From Photorhabdus laumondii subsp. laumondii (lineage in GTDB: Bacteria > Pseudomonadota > Gammaproteobacteria > Enterobacterales > Enterobacteriaceae), in NCBI RefSeq assembly GCF_003343245.1, contig NZ_CP024901.1:1922001-1986000 (forward strand): a stretch of 64,000 nt of DNA, given 5' to 3'. The position numbers were made by a program, and so were the translations under genes. Under the pieces are notes generated by a model. The model made no database searches and was not told the origin of the DNA. It saw only the letters and a program-made list of their open reading frames with translations. Positions 41,084 through 48,859 of the stretch are shown here, one piece after another. Within the stretch, counting starts at the first letter, position 1. Every line of letters begins with the position of its first letter.

Positions 41084-42046
41084 ATGAAGAGAAAAAATAC
41101 ACCAACGCCACATGACGCTGTTTTTAAACAGTTTTTAAGTCATATTGATACTGCCAGAGACTTTTTGGAGATACATTTGCCTGCGACATTACGGGCAGTT
41201 TGTGATCTGGATACACTGCGGTTGGAATCAGGGTCGTTTATTGAAGACAATCTGCGGGCGCATTATTCCGACATTTTGTATTCATTGAAAACGGCTCAGG
41301 GTGACGGTTATGTGTATTGTGTGATCGAGCACCAAAGTTCCCCGGACAAAATGATGGCATTTCGATTAATGCGCTACGGTATTTCAGCCATGCAACGGCA
41401 TCTGGAGCAGGGACATGAAAAATTGCCGCTGGTCATTCCGGTGTTGTTCTATCACGGTAAAATACAGCCGTATCCTTGGAGTACCAATTGGCTCGACTGT
41501 TTCGATGATCCGGCCCTGGCGGAGGAAATCTATTCCAATAAATTCCCGCTGGTAGATGTGACGGTAATCCCGGATGATGAAATCTTGACGCACAAACGGG
41601 TCGCGCTACTGGAAATGGTGCAAAAGCATATCCGGCAGCGAGATATGGCAGAGCTGCTGCAAGAGTTGGTTATACTGCTGACGTATGATTACTATACGGA
41701 TGAACAGCTAAAAAGCGTGCTAAACTACTTATTACAGGTGGGAGATACCGCCGATCCAGAGGGTTTTATTCGGCGACTGGCAGAACAGTCCCCGAGGTAT
41801 GAGGAGGTACTGGTGACAATAGCACAAAGATTGGAACATAAAGCACGTCAAGAAGGACGTCAAGAAGGACGTCAGGAAGGACGTCAAGAAGGGCGTCAAG
41901 AAGGGCGTCAGGAAGGGCGTCAGGAAGGACGTCAAGAAGCAACGTTAAAAATTGCTCATGCATTGCTGAACAGCGGAATCGATTGTGAAACAGTGATGAA
42001 AACCACCGGTCTGAGCCAGAACGAACTGGAGCAAATACGCCACTAA
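41084..42046 (+). CDS. Rpn family recombination-promoting nuclease / putative transposase, with 12-bp tandem repeat
   Basis: 320 residues, paralogous to the protein at 2466-3404. Same N-terminal block (PHDAVFKQFLSHIDTARDFLE) and nuclease core (SDILYSLKTAQGDGYVYCVIE then HQSS). The C-terminal tail has RQEG repeated seven times and a final RQEA, encoded by a 12-bp unit related to CGTCAAGAAGGA (41848-41941). The gene ends SQNELEQIRH. The ATG has weak ribosome binding. A shortened copy of the 3' end follows at 42103. Confidence 0.88.
   Translation: MKRKNTPTPHDAVFKQFLSHIDTARDFLEIHLPATLRAVCDLDTLRLESGSFIEDNLRAHYSDILYSLKTAQGDGYVYCVIEHQSSPDKMMAFRLMRYGISAMQRHLEQGHEKLPLVIPVLFYHGKIQPYPWSTNWLDCFDDPALAEEIYSNKFPLVDVTVIPDDEILTHKRVALLEMVQKHIRQRDMAELLQELVILLTYDYYTDEQLKSVLNYLLQVGDTADPEGFIRRLAEQSPRYEEVLVTIAQRLEHKARQEGRQEGRQEGRQEGRQEGRQEGRQEGRQEATLKIAHALLNSGIDCETVMKTTGLSQNELEQIRH
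41848..41941 (+). repeat. 12-bp tandem repeat, eight units
   Basis: Units of CGTCAAGAAGGA with third-position changes (CGTCAGGAAGGG and others) encode RQEG. The copy downstream at 42176-42221 has only four units, showing the array changes length. Confidence 0.9.
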
Positions 42047-42102
42047 CTCGTCTTGAGAGTCCTCAATCAGCATTCAACGATCCGTGTGAGATGAGGATCT
42101 TA

Positions 42103-42318
42103 CGGCGACTGGCAGAACAGTCCCCGAGGTATGAGGAGGTACTGATGACAATAGCACAAAGATTGGAACATAAAGCACGTCAAGAAGGACGTCAAGAAGG
42201 ACGTCAAGAAGGGCGTCAAGAAGCAACGTTAAAAATTGCTCATGCATTGCTGAACAGCGGAATCGATTGTGAAACAGTGATGAAAACCACCGGTCTGAGC
42301 CAGAGTGAGCTTGAATAA
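42103..42318 (+). pseudogene. duplicated 3' fragment of the Rpn-family gene
   Basis: Nearly identical to 41771-42030: same RRLAEQSPRYEEVL..IAQRLEHKARQEG, four instead of eight RQEG/RQEA units, then ATLKIAHALLNSGIDCETVM and KTTGLSQSELE with an earlier stop. It lacks the nuclease domain. Product of a local tandem duplication. Confidence 0.85.
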
Positions 42319-42385
42319 ATGTCCGGCAAAATTACTGTATTTCTTCCAAATACTACTATTTATTTTACGGTAGTCATATGAGTAG

Positions 42386-42411
42386 GAAAAAAAGCGCCAC
42401 GGAGGGCGCAA
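42386..42411 (-). terminator. terminator of the photopexin-like gene
   Basis: On the minus strand TGCGCCC, TCCGT, GGCGC then TTTTTTTCC, 29 bp after the stop at 42440. Confidence 0.7.
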
Positions 42412-42439
42412 TAATTATTCGAAACCGAGTATTTTTAGT

Positions 42440-43327
42440 TTATGTCAGAGGCCAATTCAAGAACACCACGCTATCATTGTAATGACTATTGGTACCATTT
42501 TCAGCGCTGATAATAGCTGTTCCCGGTTTTCCATCAAATATATTATCGAAATAACGTAGCTTACATGGTTTGCCATCCCCTTCAATCTCAATACAGATTT
42601 TGCCTGTACCTGATGTGTAGGCTTTAGTCGCCATTAAATTATTTTGCCCTTTACCGGTTAATGTATCTACCAGAAGATCGTCAATATATACTTTTACAGT
42701 TTGCGAAATATTTGTATTAGCGTAGGCTATCAAACCAAATCTAATACTTTGAGGTAACTGGAAACAATATTTACCCGTGTCATTAGTACCACATGTTCCA
42801 TTACAGACTTTACTATTGCCTCCACTATTGTCTCGGTTGCTGCCTAATAAATCAGTATCGACCGATACCGCCGCTTGAATATTTTTGAAGGCTAATCCTC
42901 TCCAACCCTCATTATCGCTGGAGATGATGATTGGCCCGGCATCAAGTGCATTCAAATTTGGGTCGAACCGAATAAAAGAATCCCCTTTGAAAAAATAAAT
43001 AAAATTTCCATCGATATCTGGCCATGAAATAATGGCATCCAGATTGCTACTAAATGCTGCATATTTCCCGGTCATTCCCCACCGGTCTGAAATAGTATTC
43101 ATCTTAATTGTGTGTGAATCGATGGTGTAATCTACACAATATTTTCCTTTGAAAAAACAAACGGTGTTGGTGGTCAATTCTATAGCTGCATCTATTCCAT
43201 TTTCAAATTCTGTTCCTTCTAACCCAGGCCAGCCATCCACAATGAAATTTGGCCTATCAACGACCTCTGCTTTCGCGATATCAAATTTAAGATACAGTGA
43301 ACCTTTGAAAAAATATAAAAAACCATT
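42440..43327 (-). pseudogene. photopexin-like hemopexin-repeat protein, C-terminal part (split by IS982)
   Basis: Encodes 295 residues of the interrupted protein. Hemopexin-type repeats are visible: GFLYFFKGSLYLKFDI, then WPGLEGTEFENGIDAAIE with VCFFKGKYCVDY, then IYFFKGDSFIRFD. The C-terminal 150 residues (VCNGTCGTNDTGKYC onward) form a separate, cysteine-containing beta-rich domain I do not recognise. Joined to 44325-44480 after removing the IS and one TAAATTA, the frame is continuous and gives about 347 residues. Photorhabdus photopexins carry such repeats; ligand here is unknown. Confidence 0.75.
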
Positions 43328-43334
43328 TAAATTA

Positions 43335-44324
43335 ACCCGAATTCTGCTTAATCCGTCATTGAAAAATCGTCTTCTGAGTAGAAAACTTTCAGTGATGGCT
43401 TCTTCAATTTAAGGCAGTAAGCAATCAATCCACCTAAAACGCACAACAGAAAGCCTTTTATACTTCGGTGGCGGGAATGCTCTATTTGAGAAAGAGTTTT
43501 TAATTGCCCATTAATCGTTTCAATGATAAAACGCTTTTTTAACATTATCTTATCCCACTCAGCTTGCATACTCGCTTTCATGTTACGCCGTTTTTTCGTG
43601 ATGAAAGTGACATCGGTTTTAGCTAAATCGTCCGCCAATTCCTGGCTGAGGTAACCTTTGTCACCGTAAAGAGAACCCGTTAATTCTTTTGATAATTCAC
43701 GAACAGGTTCCCGATCATCCACATTACCCGGAGTCACTTTAAGCGCGAGAATTTCACCCTGATGATTGACAACCAGGTGTAATTTGAAACCGTAAAACCA
43801 GCCCATTGAATTTTTTCCGCGCTTTGCTATCCCCGCAAAGACCTTATGTCGAGGGATGCGAATGTTATGGCAGACACTCAAACGGGTGGAATCAATAAAA
43901 GCAATGCCTGTGGGTTTCCCTTTTAATTGAGTCAGATAGCTGCATAATGGCACCAAAACGGAAGGAGCCACACTGACAAAACGAGGATAGCTAAGCAAGG
44001 TTGGAAAATCCTTATGGTGATATTTCCAAATATGTTCTAGATAAAAATGTTTAAAATCACGGTAATGCGACATATGAAAAAGGATCAAAATGGTCATGAT
44101 TTCACTGGGATACATATGACCTTGTCGGCGGCGTAAACGATGCCCGCTATCGAGACAAAATTGTTCCCATTGAGGGATGAAAAAACGGCAAAAATCATCG
44201 ACATCACAGAAAATTTCAACTAAGTTGTCCATAGCCTGTTCCCCCCTCGGAGCTGTTTTTGGTGCACACCAAAACTTTGCTCCTGGAACAGGCTTCTCGT
44301 CAATTTCTTATCCAGAATTCGGGT
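43335..44324 (-). mobile_element. IS982-family insertion sequence with 7-bp target duplication
   Basis: 990 bp with inverted ends ACCCGAATTCTG / CAGAATTCGGGT and perfect direct repeats TAAATTA at 43328-43334 and 44325-44331. ACCC termini are typical of IS982. It sits in a hemopexin-repeat gene whose frame is restored by precise removal. The intact transposase and duplication suggest a recent insertion. Confidence 0.9.
43348..44232 (-). CDS. IS982 family transposase
   Basis: 294 residues. DDE transposase: N-terminal MDNLVEIFCDVDDFCRFF is characteristic of IS982; first Asp in FIDSTRLSVCHN (about 118), second in SLYGDKGYLS, Glu in RFIIETINGQLK. GGGG-rich site upstream on the minus strand. Intact. 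Confidence 0.95.
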   Translation of the reverse strand: MDNLVEIFCDVDDFCRFFIPQWEQFCLDSGHRLRRRQGHMYPSEIMTILILFHMSHYRDFKHFYLEHIWKYHHKDFPTLLSYPRFVSVAPSVLVPLCSYLTQLKGKPTGIAFIDSTRLSVCHNIRIPRHKVFAGIAKRGKNSMGWFYGFKLHLVVNHQGEILALKVTPGNVDDREPVRELSKELTGSLYGDKGYLSQELADDLAKTDVTFITKKRRNMKASMQAEWDKIMLKKRFIIETINGQLKTLSQIEHSRHRSIKGFLLCVLGGLIAYCLKLKKPSLKVFYSEDDFSMTD

Positions 44325-44480
44325 TAAATTAATAATATCGTCAATATATCTTTGGAACCCGGCAAGCAGGTTGGGCCAATCTTTACTGATGGGTTGGGGG
44401 TAGCCAATGTATGTATTTAAACATTGATTATTAAATCTAATGTTTTCTTCATTTAGGAAGAAATAACTAGATATATTCAT
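44325..44480 (-). pseudogene. photopexin-like protein, N-terminal part
   Basis: Encodes the first 52 residues (MNISSYFFLNEENIRFNN, GYPQPISKDWPNLL, RYIDDIINL) before the IS982 insertion; these form the first hemopexin repeat. AAAGGAT lies 8 bp before the ATG. With the IS in place the frame reads on into the element for about 34 codons and stops. Confidence 0.75.
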
Positions 44481-44541
44481 TGCTATATATCCTTTGTGGT
44501 TAGAAAGTGATAAATGATTTAAATATTTTGGTGCAACGGAA

Positions 44542-45339
44542 TTAAAGTTTCATAATAAAAGCCAGTAAATAATAAGGTGGAATGATATCAATACTATGAT
44601 TATGTGATGGGGACGATGCTGTAGCCGGGTGATTATGTCCTTGTCCTCCTCCTGTGTTTGATGTATTGGCATAGCAATTAAGTCCGGATGAAGGTTTCAT
44701 CCATATTGAGCTATCTGGTATATCATTTATTTGGCATTCGGTTTGGGTAGCACTAACAGCATCATATTTATTTCCAAAGCAAGAATAATAAGGCATACCT
44801 CCAATATGTTTATGACTGGGTATTTGTGATTCTGTTAATATTGTATTTTCCACAGTAACATTTACCGAAACCACAGTTAATGTTGTATCTATGGAAAAGT
44901 TTTTTCCATTCCCTCTCCCACTGGCTTTATTACTGCTTTTCCCTGTCTCAGAAATAGTTTCACCACACATGACAAAACGACTTCTTAAATCTGGGGTTCC
45001 ATTATTGCCATCACAAAAAGCCCAGCCCGTAGGGGCATCTCTACCGGAGAACATCATAATCATTCCTTTTGGCAATACATTATTGGGATCAATACTGATG
45101 CCGCTACTGTCTACCTTAATACCATTACCCACTTTAATTTTTACACCTAATCCATCTTTATCTGCTGTTAAGCCGCCGTCAGGGTTAATTTTTATTGCTT
45201 GTGTATAGTCATCACCCGGTTTTAGCGCTGAATTTGGCTTATCAGTTTGACAGGGCGTTTTACCAACTTCATGGCGATCCATAGTATTGATATTCTCTGT
45301 ATTGGATTCTGAAGTGGACCGGTTATATTTTTTCTCCAT
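44542..45339 (-). CDS. short PVC fibre paralogue with tail-collar-like C-terminus
   Basis: 265 residues. Its C-terminal 170 residues are closely related to those of the pvc13 fibre at 53923-55140: LPKGMIMMFSGRDAPTGWAF, CDGNNGTPDLRSRFVMCGET, ETGKSSNKASG, GGGQGHNH and YYLLAFIMKL. The shaft, however, has only one or two G-I-x-V repeats instead of about nine. Start ATG at 45339 is set by AAGGTGATAAAG directly upstream, the same leader as pvc13; the longer frame starts at the GTG inside it. A collar domain implies target binding or fibre-tip function. Confidence 0.72.
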   Translation of the reverse strand: MEKKYNRSTSESNTENINTMDRHEVGKTPCQTDKPNSALKPGDDYTQAIKINPDGGLTADKDGLGVKIKVGNGIKVDSSGISIDPNNVLPKGMIMMFSGRDAPTGWAFCDGNNGTPDLRSRFVMCGETISETGKSSNKASGRGNGKNFSIDTTLTVVSVNVTVENTILTESQIPSHKHIGGMPYYSCFGNKYDAVSATQTECQINDIPDSSIWMKPSSGLNCYANTSNTGGGQGHNHPATASSPSHNHSIDIIPPYYLLAFIMKL

Positions 45340-45857
45340 CTTTATCACCTTGTATATAATGTTGGGTTGTTTTATTTAACAATGAAATTGATGATTTTTC
45401 CTTTGTTTACTATTTGTATTTAAAATATAAAAATGTTTATTGCTTTGTTTTCGTTAGTTTTTATTGAAGGATATATCTACTGCAATAACATGATTTATAG
45501 ATGTTATTATTTATATTTGAAAATTTAATTCAATGGTTATTTAAATAAGTTTACATGAAAAAACAATTATTGGAGGTGGATTTTTAGACTCAACATCAAT
45601 TGATAGCAGAGATTGTTAGTTGATGCTGATTTTTCTGGTCGTTCAATTTTAAGTATGACAAGTCGGGGATAATGAATAGGGTTATTTTTATTGCTTGGGA
45701 TCAGTGGATTGGCTTTATTTTTAATGCTGGCCTTTTGCGACACCCTCTTTAGGATGAGGAAGATGTCAAAGTGGAGTTCTGTTTCATCACGAAGAGTGAA
45801 GGTGGATTACAGTAAGCTCAGTATGAAAAATAGAGCTTACAGTAATCCAATAATCGT
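45340..45857. other. AT-rich intergenic region with a hairpin
   Basis: 518 bp, strongly AT-rich near 45360-45560. It carries the upstream region of the short fibre gene and a 15-bp near-perfect inverted repeat GGATTACAGTAAGCTC / GAGCTTACAGTAATCC at 45804-45848. A 61-codon frame at 45691 is not convincing. Confidence 0.5.
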
Positions 45858-46745
45858 TTATGGATTAATAACTTGATCTTTAATATTAAATTTGAATAAT
45901 GCATCCTCATTTAAAGTTCTTGGTAGTAGCATTTTAACAATAGGCAAAAATTTACCTGTTGCGTTTTTATAATCACGCTGATCTTTTTGGGCATCAGCTA
46001 AACCTGAATTTTCTGAATAAAAAAGGGCTTCAATAGGTAATTTATTAGGATCACTTTCTTCCCAGGTTGAAATTCTGATTTCATTCTGTTTTGGTGGAGT
46101 ATTAGGAGTACGTGGAAGTTTTTTGATACTTTCTAACATTTGATAGAAAGCTATAGCCGGATTATTGACATCTTTAGTAACATTAAATCCACATTGAAAA
46201 AAATCTTGAGAGTTTACTTTCCTATAATTTTTTATCCAATCATCGGAATTCGTCACATTTTGTTCTTGGCAAGATTTACCTTTATCTTTCGCCTTAGTAA
46301 TATTTTCACCACAACCTTGATTCGCCCTCTCATTTGTATAGCCATCAATAGGAAATGCACACAATACAGAAAAGTCGACTCTATCTTCAGGTGCGATATG
46401 TTCAGGGAAAATAATAAATCCATTTTTATATCCATAAGCTAAGCGTTTAAACTTAGCGTCTTTCCTTAAATATGAAAAAGAGACACCACCACTTTTTATA
46501 GATGATGGGCTAGGTTGCCAAAATTTATAATCATTTGAATGTATAGTGCCCCGTAATATAACGCCAGAGCAAAGAAAAGCAGGTGATTGAGTATCACCTG
46601 CTTTTCTTTGTTCTGGAGTTTTGATGAGAGGGACTCGGCCTGGATTTAAATTTTGGAAGTTAAATCCATCTTCTATAAAAAATAATGGAGTTTCTTTTTC
46701 ATATTTAAGAAAAGATGCTAAATTTGGCAATACATTTGCTAGCAT
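45858..46745 (-). CDS. halovibrin-like effector, probably N-terminally truncated
   Basis: 295-codon open frame, but only residues from about 45 on look real: SPAFLCSGVILRGT, FWQPSPSSIKSGGVSFSYLR, then IEALFYSENSGLADAQKDQR and FLPIVKMLLP. The first 43 codons are antisense to the conserved part of the facing paralogue. From memory this pattern resembles halovibrin (HvnA) ADP-ribosyltransferase-like proteins, which have been listed among PVC payloads; I cannot verify the match. It and the plus-strand paralogue meet at a palindrome, and both lack a normal N-terminus. It may be a relic or still packaged. Confidence 0.5.
   Translation of the reverse strand: MLANVLPNLASFLKYEKETPLFFIEDGFNFQNLNPGRVPLIKTPEQRKAGDTQSPAFLCSGVILRGTIHSNDYKFWQPSPSSIKSGGVSFSYLRKDAKFKRLAYGYKNGFIIFPEHIAPEDRVDFSVLCAFPIDGYTNERANQGCGENITKAKDKGKSCQEQNVTNSDDWIKNYRKVNSQDFFQCGFNVTKDVNNPAIAFYQMLESIKKLPRTPNTPPKQNEIRISTWEESDPNKLPIEALFYSENSGLADAQKDQRDYKNATGKFLPIVKMLLPRTLNEDALFKFNIKDQVINP
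46564..46617. repeat. palindrome at the junction of the inverted effector genes
   Basis: Arms of 24 bp, CCAGAGCAAAGAAAAGC... against ...GCTTTTCTTTGTTCTGG, with one mismatch and the 5-bp loop TGAGT. Each arm encodes PAFLCSG of the gene reading outward from it, so the palindrome is the fusion point of two inverted copies. Confidence 0.9.
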
Positions 46746-47301
46746 TAATGGTTTTATTCTTTTTCCTGAACAGATGGCCCCTGAAGATAAGGTTAAAGTT
46801 CCTGTATTATGCTCCTATGTTCTTGATGCCAATACTTGGGCGCGTCAGGGAAATTACTGTGGTGCACCGCCTAAACCTTCAGATGGGAAATCATGCCAAG
46901 ATTTTGGTGTTTTCACCGCTCATCAATTAAATAAAGCGATTGCAAGAAAATCGGCAGGGGGAATCTGTGCATTTGATGTTAGACCGACGGCCAAAAATCC
47001 AGCAGATGCTTTTTATCAAACATTGCTTGCAATGCCTTATCATGGTAATGGTTTAAATTATAATGAGATAGTCGTTCAACCTTGGGATGAGAATAAGCCA
47101 CAAACAATACCTATTGAAGCCCTTTTTTATTCAGAAAATCCAGGTTTAGTTAATGCACAAAAAGATCAACGTGATTATAAAGATGCGACAGGTAAATTTT
47201 TACCTATTGTTCAAATTAAATTACCTAAAGGTATAAATGTAAAACAGGCAACAGATGCTGTATTTACATTTAACCCTAAAGATCAAGTTGTGAGTCAGTA
47301 G
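46624..47301 (+). CDS. halovibrin-like effector paralogue, N-terminally truncated
   Basis: 225 residues from the ATG at 46624. It parallels the minus-strand gene: FWKLNPSSIKNNGVSFSYLR, NPADAFYQTLLAMP, IPIEALFYSENPGLVNAQKD and GKFLPIVQIKLPKG. Upstream the frame continues as SPAFLCSGVLM and then meets a TGA in the loop of the palindrome. No good ribosome site precedes the ATG. The two paralogues differ at many residues, so the duplication is old or involved two existing paralogues. Function as above. Confidence 0.5.
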   Translation: MRGTRPGFKFWKLNPSSIKNNGVSFSYLRKDAKFGNTFASINGFILFPEQMAPEDKVKVPVLCSYVLDANTWARQGNYCGAPPKPSDGKSCQDFGVFTAHQLNKAIARKSAGGICAFDVRPTAKNPADAFYQTLLAMPYHGNGLNYNEIVVQPWDENKPQTIPIEALFYSENPGLVNAQKDQRDYKDATGKFLPIVQIKLPKGINVKQATDAVFTFNPKDQVVSQ

Positions 47302-47317
47302 TATAATATCTTAGTTA

Positions 47318-47444
47318 TATACCCTATGGATCTCAGATCCATCGCGACAGCAAGGGCGTGAATCCCCGGGAGCATAGGTAACTCTGTGACCGGGGTGAGA
47401 GAGTGCAGCCAACAAAGAGGCAACTTGAAAGATGACGGGTATAT
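47318..47444 (+). repeat. ERIC repeat
   Basis: ERIC of about 127 bp starting TATACCCTATGGATCTCAG, with a few substitutions in the left arm. Confidence 0.88.
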
Positions 47445-47575
47445 ATTATTTTCTGTATAGCGCTTGTTTATCAGGTTTATTTTAGGTGAATTTTAAAGGT
47501 AACTTATTGTTGGAAATGGTAAAAGAGGGGGAAAAATTGCTGGCGGGATTATTTTTACTGGCAACAGAATGATAA

Positions 47576-47702
47576 TATACCCAATAGATTTCAAGATGGA
47601 TCGCGATGGCAAGGGAGCGAATCCCTGGGGGCATAGCAAATTATGTGACCGGGGTAAGAGAGTGCAGCCAACAAAGAGGCAACTTGAAAGATAACAGGTA
47701 TA
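47576..47702 (+). repeat. ERIC repeat
   Basis: ERIC of 127 bp, TATACCCAATAGATTTC to GATAACAGGTATA, more diverged than most copies in the window. Confidence 0.88.
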
Positions 47703-47729
47703 AGCTCGTTAAGAGGATTAACGAGCTTA
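47701..47729 (-). terminator. hairpin after the 328-residue gene
   Basis: Perfect 12-bp stem TAAGCTCGTTAA / TTAACGAGCTTA with a 5-bp loop, about 40 bp beyond the stop at 47769. It has no clear T-run, so termination is uncertain. Confidence 0.4.
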
Positions 47730-47768
47730 ACTCTGTGGTATTGGTAAATCTGAGTTAATACAGATTAA

Positions 47769-48755
47769 TTATTCATTTCGACTTCTTGAAGAAACTTTCA
47801 ATGTTTGTTTATTGATGCTATTAATTCTATTTTCTATTTCATTTTTTGTCTTTGCTAATGTATTCAAGGTTAATTTTTCTCTCTTTATTTTAGAAGAAAA
47901 TCCAGAAAGACCCATTGCATTATCGCCATAATTCTTACGCATAAATGCAACGGCATCAGAATGGCTTTCCTTAAGAACTTCACGGATACTATTGGTGAAA
48001 TCTAATATATGTCTGGCTTTATCGTCACTCAATCCTTCTAATGCCCTATGATGTGATACAGCCAGCTCAGCAAATTTATAGGCAGGAAATTTTATTGGTG
48101 AGGTGACTGTTCCTACAAGTTTCGATGTTAATGAACTGCCCGCCGTGACTTTTAAGTTGTCTTTGTTGACGTTTTTTTTGATTGCTTTAATGATCGGGTT
48201 TTTATCGTAATTATTGATATCAAGTATCATGTTTCTTGTTTTAGGGTAAGGATGAGCGATTTCAAGCTTCTTACTTAATTTACTCATAGCGGTGTCATTA
48301 AGGTAATTTAATCCGGTTCCGGCTAATGCACCAATACCCGCGCCAGCTATAGTGCCAACACCCGGTGCTATCGCGCTCCCTATGGCTCCTCCAATAGCGC
48401 CGCCGGCTATACTGCTTCCGGTATTTAATAGAGATTGCAGTGCAGTAACACCCATATTTTTGGCTACGTTAGTTCCGGCAGATTCAGGCGAATCCATTGA
48501 TTTTAAGGTCCAGTCCAATTGTTTTAAATGAGATTCAACGACAACCATCCATTTGTAATATTCGGAAATGTTTTCTTTCCAAAATGAATAATCCTGGATT
48601 TGACTTAAACTGGTAGAGCTATTTACCAGCATGCTATTTAAATCCAATCCGATGCCTAATGGGGAATCTTGTAGATCATGTTCATTATTCGCCCCTGATT
48701 TCATTAGAGGATTTTTTCCTTGATGAGTATTTTCACTGTATTTTTTGTTTGGCAT
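47769..48755 (-). CDS. candidate PVC cargo protein with glycine-zipper hydrophobic segment
   Basis: 328 residues, not recognised. The N-terminal 50 residues are polar and disorder-prone (KKYSENTHQGKNPLMKSG), as expected of PVC payload leader regions. A small-residue hydrophobic stretch follows at about 111-150 (SSIAGGAIGGAIGSAIAP, GTIAGAGIGALAGTG), the glycine-zipper pattern of membrane-inserting or pore-forming proteins. The C-terminal half is charged and helical (LTLNTLAKTKNEIENRINS). It is the first gene after pvc16 on the same strand, the usual cargo position. The ribosome site AAGGTGATA precedes the ATG. Effector role is inference. Confidence 0.6.
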   Translation of the reverse strand: MPNKKYSENTHQGKNPLMKSGANNEHDLQDSPLGIGLDLNSMLVNSSTSLSQIQDYSFWKENISEYYKWMVVVESHLKQLDWTLKSMDSPESAGTNVAKNMGVTALQSLLNTGSSIAGGAIGGAIGSAIAPGVGTIAGAGIGALAGTGLNYLNDTAMSKLSKKLEIAHPYPKTRNMILDINNYDKNPIIKAIKKNVNKDNLKVTAGSSLTSKLVGTVTSPIKFPAYKFAELAVSHHRALEGLSDDKARHILDFTNSIREVLKESHSDAVAFMRKNYGDNAMGLSGFSSKIKREKLTLNTLAKTKNEIENRINSINKQTLKVSSRSRNE

Positions 48756-48859
48756 ATTATCACCTTTATTGAATATCTAATGTATGGAAATTGAATGTTT
48801 AATGTATGGAAATGATTGTGATATAGTGCGTTTTACCTATCACAATAGGCTGGATAATG

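Larger units (their letters stand above)
47302..47768. other. intergenic region with two ERICs and a hairpin
   Basis: 467 bp between the plus-strand effector-like gene and the minus-strand 328-residue gene. It consists mainly of ERICs at 47318-47444 and 47576-47702 and a perfect hairpin at 47701-47729. No gene seen. Confidence 0.6.

Noticed and set aside
41848..41941. 12-bp array as a CRISPR or regulatory repeat
   Set aside because: Units are contiguous without spacers and encode RQEG in frame within the Rpn tail.
45691..45876. 61-codon plus-strand frame near the PVC accessory zone
   Set aside because: Its 3' end lies in the hairpin and in the minus-strand effector gene; no ribosome site.
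46621..46745. First 43 codons of the minus-strand halovibrin-like open frame as real coding sequence
   Set aside because: On the plus strand the same bases encode the conserved NPSSIKNNGVSFSYLR block, so the minus reading is antisense.
13381..47702. Dispersed 127-bp palindromes as CRISPR or RNA genes
   Set aside because: They match ERIC ends and core and occur singly in gaps; no spacers or tRNA-like folds.
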